A stretch of 64,000 nucleotides of DNA, from contig CAYGTO010000002.1 of assembly GCA_964352815.1 (NCBI GenBank), positions 62,001-126,000 of the forward strand, written 5' to 3'. A program made the position numbers and the translations under genes. The number at the start of each line of letters is the position of its first letter. The first letter of the stretch is position 1. The notes under the pieces were generated by a model. That model made no database searches, had not been told where the DNA came from, and was given only the letters and a program-made list of their open reading frames with translations. Source of the DNA: CAYGTO01 sp964352815 (GTDB lineage: Bacteria > Pseudomonadota > Alphaproteobacteria > Rickettsiales > UBA3002). Positions 24,992 through 34,182 of this stretch are shown here, piece after piece.

Positions 24992-27127
24992 CTAGTTCTT
25001 TGCGATAATGCAATGCCCACCGCGGAATTTCAACTGCGTGCAGAGATGCTCGGCATATTCAAAACTCTTGAACGGCCCTGTGCGCAGGCGGAACAGCGAT
25101 TGGTTCGCGCTGCTCAGCTCAGGCGCAGCAATATGGTGCCTGTGCCCTTCCAGTTGCTCAAGATACTGTCCTTGAATCTCAAACCACGCCTCTTTGGCGC
25201 GCGTCTCTGAGGGGTATGCCCCAAGCTGCACCCAGTAGCCGCCCGGCAGCCCTTCAAATTGATATTGCTTCGCCGGATAGCGCGATTGTTCATACGCCGC
25301 GCGGCGATTCTGATAGCGACTTTGCCCAAAGGCCGGCGTCGCAGCCGTTGTTGCGCCAAGATCAGACACCACGCCACAGCTGCGTTCCGATGCATCGACA
25401 TAGCTACACAGCGTGTTCACCGATTGAATCGACGTGAACGGTCCGACGCGCAAACTCGTGCTTGCGTCCGCTGACACGCTTTGCGTTTTGAATGGCTCCG
25501 TCACGCGCACGCGGACATTCGGCAGGCCTTGCACACCGCCGCGCACCGCATCCCAATAGGCCAGCGCATCGGCCTTATTCGAGAAATGCTGAATCTGTGC
25601 CCAATAGCTTTGCGCCGCCAAACTCTGGCTCGGCGTGCCTTGCAACTTACCGATCACTTGCGTCTCATACGGTGCGCCGCGCTGCATTGTCACCGGCGCT
25701 GCTTTGTGTGATTCCGTCAGTGGCACGCGAATCGCTTCGGCCACATCAACATCCCCCGTATCGCCCGCAGATTTTTCTTCTGGCGGCTGGAGAAGTGGGT
25801 TCACCAGCGGTTTCGGCGCGATGCCTTTTGCATTAGCTTGGGCTTGCAATGTCGTGGGCGGCGCGCCTTTCACTACAGGTTCCGCAGGCGTAGGGGTTGC
25901 CTTGATTACTGGCGCTTGATACGGGCTTGGCTTCTCTGTTTGCACTGCTTGCGGCGCTTGCTTCACGGCCTGGAGGGTTGCTTCTGCTCTCGCTTGGCGC
26001 TGCTGCAGCAATGCGTTCGCCTCATCTTGTTCAGCCTGAAGCTTGGCTTTCGCCGCTTCCAATTCTTTGCGACGTTGTTCGACAGCGCTGTCTGGCGTAT
26101 CCCCTAGCTCCACAAATTCTGGCGCAGGCGGTGCTTTGGCAATGCCCGCATCAATCGCATTCGCCGCCGCGGCGCTTTCCGCATCACGGCTGCGCCATGG
26201 CAATGCTTTATCCCAGAACGAGCTGCCTTGCACGGCTTTCTCATCCACCGGATCTTCGCCTTGCAGCAATGCCGGCGTCCGCGACGTATCCACTTTCGCT
26301 TGTTCTACTTCTTGCGCTGCCTGTTGCAACCCTTCACTCGCTTGCTGCGGCATGCTTGGCACAGGCACTTCATCGACCGCATCCGGGTCAGTATCTTGAA
26401 TGATCTGACGCGCAGCATTTTGCGTTGCCGATGGCGCATTCGTGATCGAATTATACGCGGTTTGCGCCGCATCCGATGATGTTTGCGCCGCGTCTTCCAC
26501 TGCTTCAACCACCTCTTGCGCTTCAGGAATAGCATCCACCATATCAGGCTGCGCAGCGAGTGTTTCAGGCGGCTCAGGCAAATCAGGAAGCTCAGGCACG
26601 TCCGGTAATTCCGCCAGCGTTGGTACCGGTTCATCGTTCAATGTCAGCGCTTCTTCTGCTTGATCAAGCGTCTTCCCGACCGCTTCCGAAACCGCTTCGA
26701 TCGCTCCATCCGCTTCTTCGACTACCGTATCTGCCGCGTTGCTCGCAAGCGCCACCGGTTCTGAAGGCAATTCCGACGGCACAAACATCGCCGTTTCGAC
26801 GACATAGCATTGATCATCTTGAATGGTCAGCGCAGAACAAATCTCGCGTGCGGCATCCGCATTGGGCAGCGGCCCTGCTTGCGTACGAAAACTTTCGCCC
26901 GGGCCAATCGCGACCTGCGCAATATTCGGCGTCAGATTCCCAATCGTCTTCGGGTATTTCCCGGACATTTCTTGCCAATGCTGCGCCGCTGCGGCTTGGG
27001 TTTCAAATTCCCCCAAATGCACTAAAAACGTGTTCTGTGAAAGCGCCGTGGTCGCAAAAGCTGCCGCCCCGCACAGAGGAAGCAAAAAGGACGGGCGCCA
27101 AAAACGATTGCAGTTGCGATGTGTCAT
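24992..27127 (-). CDS. Secreted protein with three SPOR-like domains
   Basis: 711 residues: signal peptide (~1-30), a SPOR-like domain at ~32-110, a long Pro/Ala/Glu/Val-rich low-complexity linker (~115-500, with a Gln/Glu/Ala coiled-coil stretch around 350-395), a second SPOR-like domain (~508-590) and a third at ~632-711. Each SPOR-like unit has the pattern of a first strand (FLVHLGEF, YWAQIQHF, YWVQLGAY), an AKEAWFEIQ-type helix, and a closing strand with a Cys pair (ICSALTIQDDQCYVV, LCSYVDASERSCGVV, LCTQLKFRGGHCIIA). SPOR domains bind denuded septal peptidoglycan, so a cell-division or cell-wall role is likely. Three domains in one secreted protein is unusual. Confidence 0.8.
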   Translation of the reverse strand: MTHRNCNRFWRPSFLLPLCGAAAFATTALSQNTFLVHLGEFETQAAAAQHWQEMSGKYPKTIGNLTPNIAQVAIGPGESFRTQAGPLPNADAAREICSALTIQDDQCYVVETAMFVPSELPSEPVALASNAADTVVEEADGAIEAVSEAVGKTLDQAEEALTLNDEPVPTLAELPDVPELPDLPEPPETLAAQPDMVDAIPEAQEVVEAVEDAAQTSSDAAQTAYNSITNAPSATQNAARQIIQDTDPDAVDEVPVPSMPQQASEGLQQAAQEVEQAKVDTSRTPALLQGEDPVDEKAVQGSSFWDKALPWRSRDAESAAAANAIDAGIAKAPPAPEFVELGDTPDSAVEQRRKELEAAKAKLQAEQDEANALLQQRQARAEATLQAVKQAPQAVQTEKPSPYQAPVIKATPTPAEPVVKGAPPTTLQAQANAKGIAPKPLVNPLLQPPEEKSAGDTGDVDVAEAIRVPLTESHKAAPVTMQRGAPYETQVIGKLQGTPSQSLAAQSYWAQIQHFSNKADALAYWDAVRGGVQGLPNVRVRVTEPFKTQSVSADASTSLRVGPFTSIQSVNTLCSYVDASERSCGVVSDLGATTAATPAFGQSRYQNRRAAYEQSRYPAKQYQFEGLPGGYWVQLGAYPSETRAKEAWFEIQGQYLEQLEGHRHHIAAPELSSANQSLFRLRTGPFKSFEYAEHLCTQLKFRGGHCIIAKN

Positions 27128-27230
27128 TGTGCTATTGTTAGCCTAAGCGTGCGGGAATACAAAGGGAAAAAACCGATCAAATCACACGATTAGCGTTGCA
27201 CGCCAGTGCGTAGATTGGTACAACTCATCC

Positions 27231-28808
27231 ATGTCTGAATTACATCTCAATGCCAAATCCTGGCCCTTTGCCGAGGCGCGCACTCTCCTGAAACGTTTCG
27301 AGAAATCCGCGCCGGAAAAAGGCTATTGCCTGTTTGAAACCGGCTATGGTCCTTCGGGGCTGCCGCATATCGGCACGTTCGGTGAGGTCGCGCGCACCAC
27401 CATGGTCCGTCATGCCTTTGAACAACTCAGCGATATCCCGACCAAGCTCATCGCCTTTTCCGACGATATGGATGGCCTGCGCAAGGTCCCCGATAATGTG
27501 CCTAACCAAGCAATGCTTGCCGAGTATTTGGGCAAGCCGCTGACTGCGGTGCCCGACCCGTTCGAGACCCATAAAAGTTTTGCACATCACAACAATGCCC
27601 GCCTTCGTTCCTTCCTGGATGAGTTCGGCTTTGACTATGAATTTAAAAGCGCGACCGAATCATATCGTAATGGCGAGTTTGACGAGGTGCTGAAACTGAT
27701 GCTCGCGCGTTATGATGCGATCATCAATGTGATCCTGCCGACGCTTGGCGATGAACGCCGCGCCACCTATAGCCCCTTCCTCCCCGTCTGCCCGAAATCA
27801 GGCAACGTATTGCAAGTAGCCGTAACCGGCCATGATGTTGAGGCTGGCACCATCAGCTATGAAGATGAAGAGGGCGAAGCAATGACCGTCCCGGTGACGG
27901 GCGGCAACTGCAAAATGCAGTGGAAAGCCGATTGGGCGATGCGCTGGGCCGCCTTAGAGGTCGATTATGAGATGTATGGCAAGGATTTGACGCCTTCGGC
28001 GCAACTTTCGGGTAAAATCACGCGCATTTTGGGTAAAAACCCGCCCGAAGGCTTCCCTTATGAGCTATTTTTGGACGATAAGGGTGAAAAAATCTCCAAA
28101 TCGAAAGGAAATGGCCTCTCTATCGAGGAATGGCTCACCTATGCGCCGGCCGAGAGCCTCTCTTTATATATGTATAACTCGCCGAAGAAGGCCAAGCGCT
28201 TGTTTTTCGATGTGATTCCCAAACATGTCGATGAATATGTCACCTGGGCGAATAAGTATCAGGAGCAAGAAGAAGCCGCGCGAATCGACAACCCCGCCTA
28301 CCATATTCACCAGGGCAGCGTCCCTGAGCCGAAGATGGAAGGGCTCACCTTTGGCCTGCTGATGAATTTGGTCGGCGTTGCCAACCCGGAAGATAGCTCC
28401 GTGCTGTGGGGGTTCATCAATCGCTATGCGCCGGACGCCACGCCAGGCACCCATCCGCTGCTTGACCGGCTGGCCGGCTATGCCATCACCTACTTCAACG
28501 ATTTCATCAAACCCACCCGCTCCTTCCGCGCGCCCACTGAGGCTGAGCGTGCCGCACTTTCGGATTTGAGGAGTATGATCGCCAGCATTCCGGGCGATAT
28601 GTCTGCCGAAGATATTCAAACTGAAATCTTCACCATCGGCAAAAACCACAACTATGAAAATCTGCGCGAATGGTTCAAAGCACAATATGAAATCTTCTTC
28701 GGCTCCGAGCAAGGCCCACGCATGGGCAGCTTCGTCTCGCTCTATGGCAAAGAGAATTTCCTCGCGCTGATCGACAAGGTGCTCGCGGGCGAGAGCTTAG
28801 CGGCATGA
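27231..28808 (+). CDS. lysS: Lysyl-tRNA synthetase, class I
   Basis: 525 residues. This is the archaeal/alphaproteobacterial class I enzyme (LysRS1), not the common class II enzyme. PSGLPHIGTFGE around residue 42 is the HIGH motif, and KISKSKGNG near residue 289 is the KMSKS loop. The C-terminal helical anticodon-binding domain is present. It charges tRNA-Lys in the cytoplasm. The start at 27231 gives the expected short N-terminus. Divergent from the SPOR gene (103 bp between). Confidence 0.96.
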   Translation: MSELHLNAKSWPFAEARTLLKRFEKSAPEKGYCLFETGYGPSGLPHIGTFGEVARTTMVRHAFEQLSDIPTKLIAFSDDMDGLRKVPDNVPNQAMLAEYLGKPLTAVPDPFETHKSFAHHNNARLRSFLDEFGFDYEFKSATESYRNGEFDEVLKLMLARYDAIINVILPTLGDERRATYSPFLPVCPKSGNVLQVAVTGHDVEAGTISYEDEEGEAMTVPVTGGNCKMQWKADWAMRWAALEVDYEMYGKDLTPSAQLSGKITRILGKNPPEGFPYELFLDDKGEKISKSKGNGLSIEEWLTYAPAESLSLYMYNSPKKAKRLFFDVIPKHVDEYVTWANKYQEQEEAARIDNPAYHIHQGSVPEPKMEGLTFGLLMNLVGVANPEDSSVLWGFINRYAPDATPGTHPLLDRLAGYAITYFNDFIKPTRSFRAPTEAERAALSDLRSMIASIPGDMSAEDIQTEIFTIGKNHNYENLREWFKAQYEIFFGSEQGPRMGSFVSLYGKENFLALIDKVLAGESLAA

Positions 28809-28922
28809 ATATTGTCTTATGCACCCCTGCTCGGACTACTGTCCTCGCAATGGGCTTGACGCTTCGCGACTAAAGGGCTGCGCCTACTGGCTTCGCTACC
28901 CAATAGATTTACCCCAAAACCT

Positions 28923-29007
28923 GTCATCCTCGCGAAGGCGGGGATCCCCGTCTCCGCTAAGCTCAAAACCTAGTCGCAACAGAGATTCCTACCTGCGCAG
29001 GAATGAC
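28923..29007. repeat. GTCAT...ATGAC palindromic element, copy 6
   Basis: An 85-bp element between lysS and the HAD gene. The 28809-28922 stretch before it holds degenerate repeat-like sequence (CTAAAGGGCTGCGCC-type) that recurs near 47790-47850. No gene is seen in this gap. Confidence 0.75.
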
Positions 29008-29014
29008 AACCTCA

Positions 29015-29042
29015 CCATTCCCCATTGCCTATTTGCCATTGC
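29015..29042. repeat. Heptamer array (CCATTSC)
   Basis: Four 7-bp units (CCATTCC, CCATTGC, CTATTTG, CCATTGC) ending 17 bp before the HAD start codon. The units match the right arm at 2463-2491. Confidence 0.7.
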
Positions 29043-29059
29043 CATGCCATAACACCGCC

Positions 29060-29956
29060 ATGACCAACCTCCTCTCCTTCTACGATCATTTCATCATCGA
29101 CCTGTGGGGTGTGATGCATGATGGGACAACGCTATATCCCGGGGCAAAAGAGACCATCGAAGCGCTGAGCAACGCGGGAAAGCAGATCATTTTCCTCTCC
29201 AACGCGCCGCGCCGCGCGCATAAAGCCGCTGATAAGCTGACGCAATTCGGCATTCCGCCCGAACGCTACCTCGCGATGATCACCTCGGGTGAGGCGGGGT
29301 TTCAGGCATTGAAGCATGCTCATTCTGCGAGGAGCGAAAGCGACGACGCAGTCCATTCCAATATGTTTAAATGGATCACGTCGCTGCACTCGCGAAATGT
29401 AAACTATTATTATCTCGGCCCATCTAAGGATGAGGATGTTTTGAGCGAACTTTCCGGATTTGAGAAGTCGCCGGCAGAAGAAGCAAGCTTCATTCTATGC
29501 ACTGGGTTCGAGGTAGATTTTCAGCCAGTGGAAGAGATCCAGCCTACCCTGAAGACGCTCCGCTCACTGGACCTTCCGATGGTGTGTATCAACCCTGATC
29601 TGGAAGTGGTGAAACAAGACGGCACGCAGCAACTCTGCGCCGGCTACGTAGCGCGCGATTATGAAGCAATGGGCGGCATTGTCACCTATTTCGGCAAGCC
29701 GCATGAAGCGGTCTATCAGTTGTGTTTTTCCGAATTTGAGGAGTTGGGTCCATTTGATCCAGTTAAAACCCTCGCCATCGGCGATAACCTCCTCACCGAC
29801 ATTAAAGGCGCCAATCAAATGGGCATTGACTCGCTGCTCATCACCGAGGGAATTTTGAAAGCACGCATGGAACACGAAGGCGCCGAAGCGCTCTACGCTG
29901 AGACCGGCGCCCGCCCAACGCATGTCGCAGCGTCGCTTGCGGAGGCGTTTCTGTAG
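29060..29956 (+). CDS. HAD-superfamily class IIA hydrolase
   Basis: 298 residues from the ATG at 29060; an upstream in-frame ATG at 29003 would read through repeat DNA and is rejected. The first HAD motif is changed to IDLWGVMHDG, with the nucleophile Asp in DLWGV. FLSNAPR supplies motif II, and IGDNLLTDIKGANQMG supplies motif IV. This is the TIGR01459 (HAD-IIA hypothetical) group, cytoplasmic phosphatases of unknown substrate common in Alphaproteobacteria. Single gene, followed by a GTCAT-type palindrome. Confidence 0.87.
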   Translation: MTNLLSFYDHFIIDLWGVMHDGTTLYPGAKETIEALSNAGKQIIFLSNAPRRAHKAADKLTQFGIPPERYLAMITSGEAGFQALKHAHSARSESDDAVHSNMFKWITSLHSRNVNYYYLGPSKDEDVLSELSGFEKSPAEEASFILCTGFEVDFQPVEEIQPTLKTLRSLDLPMVCINPDLEVVKQDGTQQLCAGYVARDYEAMGGIVTYFGKPHEAVYQLCFSEFEELGPFDPVKTLAIGDNLLTDIKGANQMGIDSLLITEGILKARMEHEGAEALYAETGARPTHVAASLAEAFL

Positions 29957-29959
29957 TTC

Positions 29960-30031
29960 GTCATTTCGAACATCGCATGGCGATGGAGAAATCTAAGATC
30001 TCTCCGGCGCGTTCGCGCCGTTCGAGATGAC
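29960..30031. repeat. GTCAT...ATGAC palindromic element, copy 7
   Basis: A 72-bp element just after the HAD gene, closely related to 142-215 and 46624-46696 (shared GAGAAATCTAAGAT-type core). Confidence 0.75.
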
Positions 30032-30064
30032 GGTAATAAATATCACTAAGTGTGGTGCAACGCA

Positions 30065-30610
30065 TCATGAATTCGTTAGAAAGCGCATGAAGGCGGTGAC
30101 TTCCACCGAGCCCCAATCCGTCGCGCCATGAATCTGCGCCACTTGCTTACCACTGCGATCAATAATGATCGAGGTCGGCAGCCCTTTCGCGCCAAACGCC
30201 CGGACAAAACTATGCTCCCCATCAATATAGATCGGCAATGCCTCAATCCCAAGCTTTGTGTAAAACTCCTGAATCGCCGTGGGGTCATACTGACCAATCG
30301 TCACCGGCAACACCACCACGCCTTTACTATGATTCTTCTGAGCAAAACTCAGCAGGCTGGGCATTTCTTTTAAGCACGGGGCACACCATGGCGCCCACAG
30401 ATTCACCACCACTACCTTGCCGCGGAACTGCTCTAAATTCAGCGCCTGCCCTGCCCCATTCACAAAGGAAAGGTTCGGCGCCACGCTCGGCTCAATCTTC
30501 GTGATCGGCGTGTTCGCGTGCCCCGCAAATGCAAGCAACAGCACAAGCAAGCCCGCCACCAGTGCGGCTCTGTGCCCTGTTGCTCGTATCGAATGAATCG
30601 AGGAAAACAC
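30065..30610 (-). CDS. TlpA/ResA-type periplasmic thioredoxin
   Basis: 181 residues, GTG start at 30610. An N-terminal signal anchor (residues ~13-32) precedes a thioredoxin fold with the active site NLWAPWCAPCLKEMP (CAPC) and the cis-Pro region GLPTSIIIDRSGK. TlpA-like proteins keep periplasmic cysteines reduced, for example for cytochrome c or cytochrome oxidase assembly. Divergent from argH, an arrangement frequently seen in Alphaproteobacteria. No cytochrome gene is adjacent, so the partner is unknown. Confidence 0.9.
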   Translation of the reverse strand: MFSSIHSIRATGHRAALVAGLLVLLLAFAGHANTPITKIEPSVAPNLSFVNGAGQALNLEQFRGKVVVVNLWAPWCAPCLKEMPSLLSFAQKNHSKGVVVLPVTIGQYDPTAIQEFYTKLGIEALPIYIDGEHSFVRAFGAKGLPTSIIIDRSGKQVAQIHGATDWGSVEVTAFMRFLTNS

Positions 30611-30668
30611 TATACAATCTCCCTTGGCCGCGTTAGGTTCCGCTTATTCTTACTTCCTATGTAGGTCA

Positions 30669-32105
30669 ATGACAAAAAAAGCACAAGACAAACAGACTCT
30701 TAATGCACCTTCATCCGCATCGAATGCGAACCCGATGTGGGGCGGGCATTATGCGGCCGGGCCTGCGGAGGCATTTGCCGCCATCAACCCGTCGATTGAT
30801 GTCGATCAGCGGCTTTATGCCTATGATATTCAAGGATCAATCGCTCATTGCCAGATGCTCGAAGCATGTGAGATTCTGAGCAAAGACGAGTCACAGCAGA
30901 TTCAAGACGGGCTTGCTCAGGTGAAGGAAGAGATTGAGTCGGGTGAGTTCGTTTTTAAGCCCGAGCTGGAAGATATTCATATGAATATTGAAGCGCGGCT
31001 GAAGGACTTGATCGGCGATGTGGCGGGAAAGCTCCATACGGCGCGCTCGCGTAATGACCAGGTGGCGACCGATTTTCGCCTCTGGGTGCGCGATGCGTAT
31101 GGTGAGCTTGAGGGTGAGCTGAAGGCGCTGCAATCGGCGCTGATCACAAAGGCGCAGGCGCATACCGACACCATCATGCCGGGCTTCACCCATCTGCAAA
31201 GTGCGCAGCCGGTCACGTTGGCGCATCATTTCATGGCCTATACGGAAATGTTTCAGCGCGATACCCGCCGGGTCGGTGGCTTTCGCCGGCTGATGAATCT
31301 GAGCTGTCCGCTTGGTGCAGCGGCGCTGGCGGGCACGTCTTTCCCCATTGATCGCACGATGACAAGCGACGCGCTGGGCTTTCATGCGCCGGCAAACAAC
31401 TCGCTCGATGCGGTTTCCGATCGTGATTTCGCCATGGATGCGGCCTATGTTTGCAGCACTATTTTGCTGCACCTTTCGCGCCTCGCCGAAGAGCTGATCC
31501 TCTGGGTGACGCCGCAATTTGGCTTTGTCACCCTGCCCGAAGCCTTCACCAGCGGCTCCTCCATCATGCCGCAAAAGCGTAACCCGGATGCGGCGGAGCT
31601 GATTCGCGGTAAAAGCGGCCGCGTGATCGGCAATCTCAATCAGCTGCTCACCATGATGAAGGGCCTGCCGCTCGCCTATAATAAGGACACGCAGGAAGAT
31701 AAGGAATCGCTGTTCGATTCAGTCGACACCACCCTGCTTTGCTTAAAAGCGATGCGCGGCATGATCGAAGGCATGGAAGCGAATACGCAAGCGATGCGCG
31801 CAGCGGCGGAAAGCGGCTTTAGCACCGCGACGGACTTAGCCGACTGGCTGGTGCGCACGCTGAACATCCCCTTCCGCGAGGCACATCATGTGACCGGCGC
31901 GGTGGTTGCGCTGGCTGAAACGCAGGGCTGTCGCCTTGATGAGCTCTCGCTCGAGGCGATGCAATCAGTGCATGCGGGGATCACGAAAGAGGTGTTTTCA
32001 GTGCTTAGTGTTGAAGCATCCGTCGCCAGCCGCACCAGCTTTGGCGGTACCGCCCCTGCGCGTGTGAGTGAAGCGATTGCGAAGGCGAAGGAGGAATATT
32101 TATGA
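30669..32105 (+). CDS. argH: Argininosuccinate lyase
   Basis: 478 residues from the ATG at 30669; a start 15 codons further upstream is possible but has no support. The fumarase/aspartase superfamily signature GSSIMPQKRNPD is present, together with ARSRNDQVATDFRLW and HTHLQSAQPVTLAHH-type motifs (here GFTHLQSAQPVTLAHH). It cleaves argininosuccinate into arginine and fumarate, the last step of arginine synthesis. The stop overlaps the next start by 4 bp. The argH-lptM-lysA order is conserved in Alphaproteobacteria. Confidence 0.96.
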   Translation: MTKKAQDKQTLNAPSSASNANPMWGGHYAAGPAEAFAAINPSIDVDQRLYAYDIQGSIAHCQMLEACEILSKDESQQIQDGLAQVKEEIESGEFVFKPELEDIHMNIEARLKDLIGDVAGKLHTARSRNDQVATDFRLWVRDAYGELEGELKALQSALITKAQAHTDTIMPGFTHLQSAQPVTLAHHFMAYTEMFQRDTRRVGGFRRLMNLSCPLGAAALAGTSFPIDRTMTSDALGFHAPANNSLDAVSDRDFAMDAAYVCSTILLHLSRLAEELILWVTPQFGFVTLPEAFTSGSSIMPQKRNPDAAELIRGKSGRVIGNLNQLLTMMKGLPLAYNKDTQEDKESLFDSVDTTLLCLKAMRGMIEGMEANTQAMRAAAESGFSTATDLADWLVRTLNIPFREAHHVTGAVVALAETQGCRLDELSLEAMQSVHAGITKEVFSVLSVEASVASRTSFGGTAPARVSEAIAKAKEEYL

Positions 32106-32218
32106 AACGTTTCATCATGATGTGTTGTTTGCTCAGCCTCGCCGCCTGCGGTGTGCAGGGCGACCTCAAACGCCCAGCCGAAATGAATGAAGAGGAAAAG
32201 CAAGAGGCTTGGTTTTAA
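32102..32218 (+). CDS. lptM: Small LptM-like lipoprotein
   Basis: 38 residues: a short signal peptide with lipobox LAAC (Cys at 16), then GVQGDLKRPAE and a polar tail. Position (ATGA overlap with argH, just before lysA), size and the C-G-x-x-G-x-L-xxP pattern match the LptM/YifL family of tiny outer-membrane lipoproteins, which in E. coli helps oxidative maturation of LptD. It is easily missed by gene finders because of its length. Confidence 0.85.
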   Translation: MKRFIMMCCLLSLAACGVQGDLKRPAEMNEEEKQEAWF

Positions 32219-32220
32219 TG

Positions 32221-32308
32221 AGTCTGTAGTCCTTAGTCATTGGTCTTTAGTGTTTGATTTTCACACCGCATACCCTTACTAACGACTAAAGACTAACGAC
32301 TAACGACG
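32221..32308. repeat. Heptamer inverted array (AGTCNTT) between lptM and lysA
   Basis: Five units of AGTCTGT/AGTCCTT type at 32221-32255 face five inverted units (AACGACT, AAAGACT type) at 32274-32308, with an 18-bp loop. The array ends 5 bp before the TTG start of lysA. Related units occur at 48966-49000. Confidence 0.85.
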
Positions 32309-32313
32309 CTACC

Positions 32314-33519
32314 TTGGATTATTTCGCATACAAAAACCGGACGCTTCACGCCGAAGACATCGCCATTCCCGAACTCGCGGAGGAGCTCGGCACGCCATTT
32401 TATTGCTATTCGCACGCCACCCTCGCGCGCCATTACCGCGTGTTTGAAGAGAGCTTCGGCGCGCTGAATCGCACCATTTGTTTTGCCACCAAATCCAACT
32501 CGCACCCGGCAGTGCTCAAGGCGCTCGCCGAACTCGGTAGCGGCGCCGATGTGGTCTCGGGCGGTGAAGTGAAAAGCGCGATCGAAGCAGGCTTTGACCC
32601 AGGAAAGATTGTCTTCTCCGGCGTTGGGAAAATGCGCGATGAAATGGCCTATGCGCTCGAGCAGAATATTTGGCAGTTCAATGTTGAGTCCGAGCCTGAG
32701 CTGCATGCCCTCTCCGAAGTCGCACGCAGCAAGGGCATGGCCGCGCGCATCGCGCTGCGCGTCAATCCCGATGTGATCGCCGAGACCCATGCGAAAATTT
32801 CGACCGGCCATAAGACTACCAAATTCGGCATTTCAATCCCCAAAGCGATGGAGCTGTATAAGATCGCAGCCACGCTTCCGGGCATTGAGGTACAAGGCAT
32901 TTCGGTGCATATCGGCTCGCAGCTGACCAGCTTGCTTCCCTTCGAGAAAGCCTTCACCCGGGTGCGCGAAGTGGTCGAACAGTTGCGCGCAGACGGCGTA
33001 CCAATTTCCGTCGTTGATTTGGGCGGCGGCCTCGGCATTCCCTATGAATCGGACAAGGGCACCCCGCCAACCCCGGCCGATTATGGCGCGATGGTCGAGC
33101 GTGTCATGGGCGGGCTCGATGCGCAGTTTGTGTTTGAGCCCGGCCGGTTGATTGTCGGCAATGCCGGCATTCTCGTGACCCGCGTGATTTATGTGAAAGA
33201 GAGCGAAGATAAAACCTTCGTGATTTTAGATGCGGGGATGAATGACCTGATTCGCCCGGCCATGTATGAAGCCTATCATGAGATTGTGCCAGCGGTGCAG
33301 AATGATGATGCCTCTAACGCCACGGTCGATATTGTTGGACCGGTCTGCGAGACGGGGGATATTTTTGCGGCCGATCGTGAGATTCCTCTTCCCAAAGATG
33401 GCGATCTGATGGTGATTCGTTCATGCGGCGCCTATGGCGCGGTGATGGCGAATAGCTATAATGCGCGGCCGATTATCAAAGAAGTGATGGTGCAGGGGCG
33501 GAAGGTGATCAGCAGCTAA
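32314..33519 (+). CDS. lysA: Diaminopimelate decarboxylase
   Basis: 401 residues, TTG start at 32314; no ATG or GTG is available close by in a suitable place. The PLP lysine lies in FATKSNSHPAVL, the phosphate-binding VDLGGGLGIPY is present, HIGSQ and GPVCETGD supply substrate-binding residues, and SCGAYGAVMANSYN closes the site. It decarboxylates meso-diaminopimelate to lysine, the last step of lysine synthesis. The start directly abuts the end of a heptamer repeat array, which may have removed the original start region or affect initiation. Confidence 0.95.
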   Translation: MDYFAYKNRTLHAEDIAIPELAEELGTPFYCYSHATLARHYRVFEESFGALNRTICFATKSNSHPAVLKALAELGSGADVVSGGEVKSAIEAGFDPGKIVFSGVGKMRDEMAYALEQNIWQFNVESEPELHALSEVARSKGMAARIALRVNPDVIAETHAKISTGHKTTKFGISIPKAMELYKIAATLPGIEVQGISVHIGSQLTSLLPFEKAFTRVREVVEQLRADGVPISVVDLGGGLGIPYESDKGTPPTPADYGAMVERVMGGLDAQFVFEPGRLIVGNAGILVTRVIYVKESEDKTFVILDAGMNDLIRPAMYEAYHEIVPAVQNDDASNATVDIVGPVCETGDIFAADREIPLPKDGDLMVIRSCGAYGAVMANSYNARPIIKEVMVQGRKVISS

Positions 33520-33522
33520 GCT

Positions 33523-33616
33523 GTCATCCTGCGAATGATGAAATCATTGCGCAGGATCTATCTTAGTTACGGAACAACGATCCTGTGCTGATCGCGATGC
33601 GATCCCACAGGATGAC
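33523..33616. repeat. GTCAT...ATGAC palindromic element, copy 8
   Basis: A 94-bp element between convergent lysA and hpt. It starts 4 bp after the lysA stop and may double as a terminator. Confidence 0.7.
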
Positions 33617-33618
33617 GA

Positions 33619-34173
33619 TCAATGTATGTCGAGCGCACCGATATACGGTAGCTCTCGGTAGTGATTCGCGTAGTCTAGCCCGTAGCCGACGACGAACCGG
33701 TCGGCGATTCGGAAACCAACAAAATCGGCTTTCACCACCTTCTCAAGCTTGCCCGGCTTTTCAAGCAGCATACAGACTTTAACTTCCTTCGCACCGCGCT
33801 CTTCCAGAATTTTCGTCGCTGCATCCAGCGTACGCCCGGTCTCTAAAATATCATCGACGATCAGCACCGTCTTATCCTTCACCTCTTCGGTGATGTCGCG
33901 GTGAATCACCACCTCACCCGAGCTTTGCGTCCCCGTGCCATAGCTCGAAATCGTCATGAAGTCGATCTGCGGGTGCACCCCAATGCGGGAGAGTTCCCGG
34001 ATCAGATCGGCCATGAACATGAAGCTGCCCTTAAGCAAGCCAACGATCAAAATATCGCCGGTAATTTTTTGCGCGATTTCTTCCGCTAGCGCCTCAATGC
34101 GCTCGGCAATTTCCTCTTCCGCATAGAGCACCGGAATGCTGCCATCTTTAATTAGTTTCGCACCATCGCTCAT
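33619..34173 (-). CDS. hpt: Hypoxanthine phosphoribosyltransferase
   Basis: 184 residues. The PRPP-binding motif VLIVDDILETGRTL and the GLLKGSFMFMADL loop are diagnostic, and SSYGTGTQSSGEV forms the flexible loop. It salvages hypoxanthine and guanine to IMP and GMP with PRPP in the cytoplasm. Good ribosome binding site (AGGAGAACAGC) before the ATG at 34173. It lies 9 bp after the zinc-ribbon gene on the same strand, so the two are probably co-transcribed. Confidence 0.95.
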   Translation of the reverse strand: MSDGAKLIKDGSIPVLYAEEEIAERIEALAEEIAQKITGDILIVGLLKGSFMFMADLIRELSRIGVHPQIDFMTISSYGTGTQSSGEVVIHRDITEEVKDKTVLIVDDILETGRTLDAATKILEERGAKEVKVCMLLEKPGKLEKVVKADFVGFRIADRFVVGYGLDYANHYRELPYIGALDIH

Positions 34174-34182
34174 GCTGTTCTC

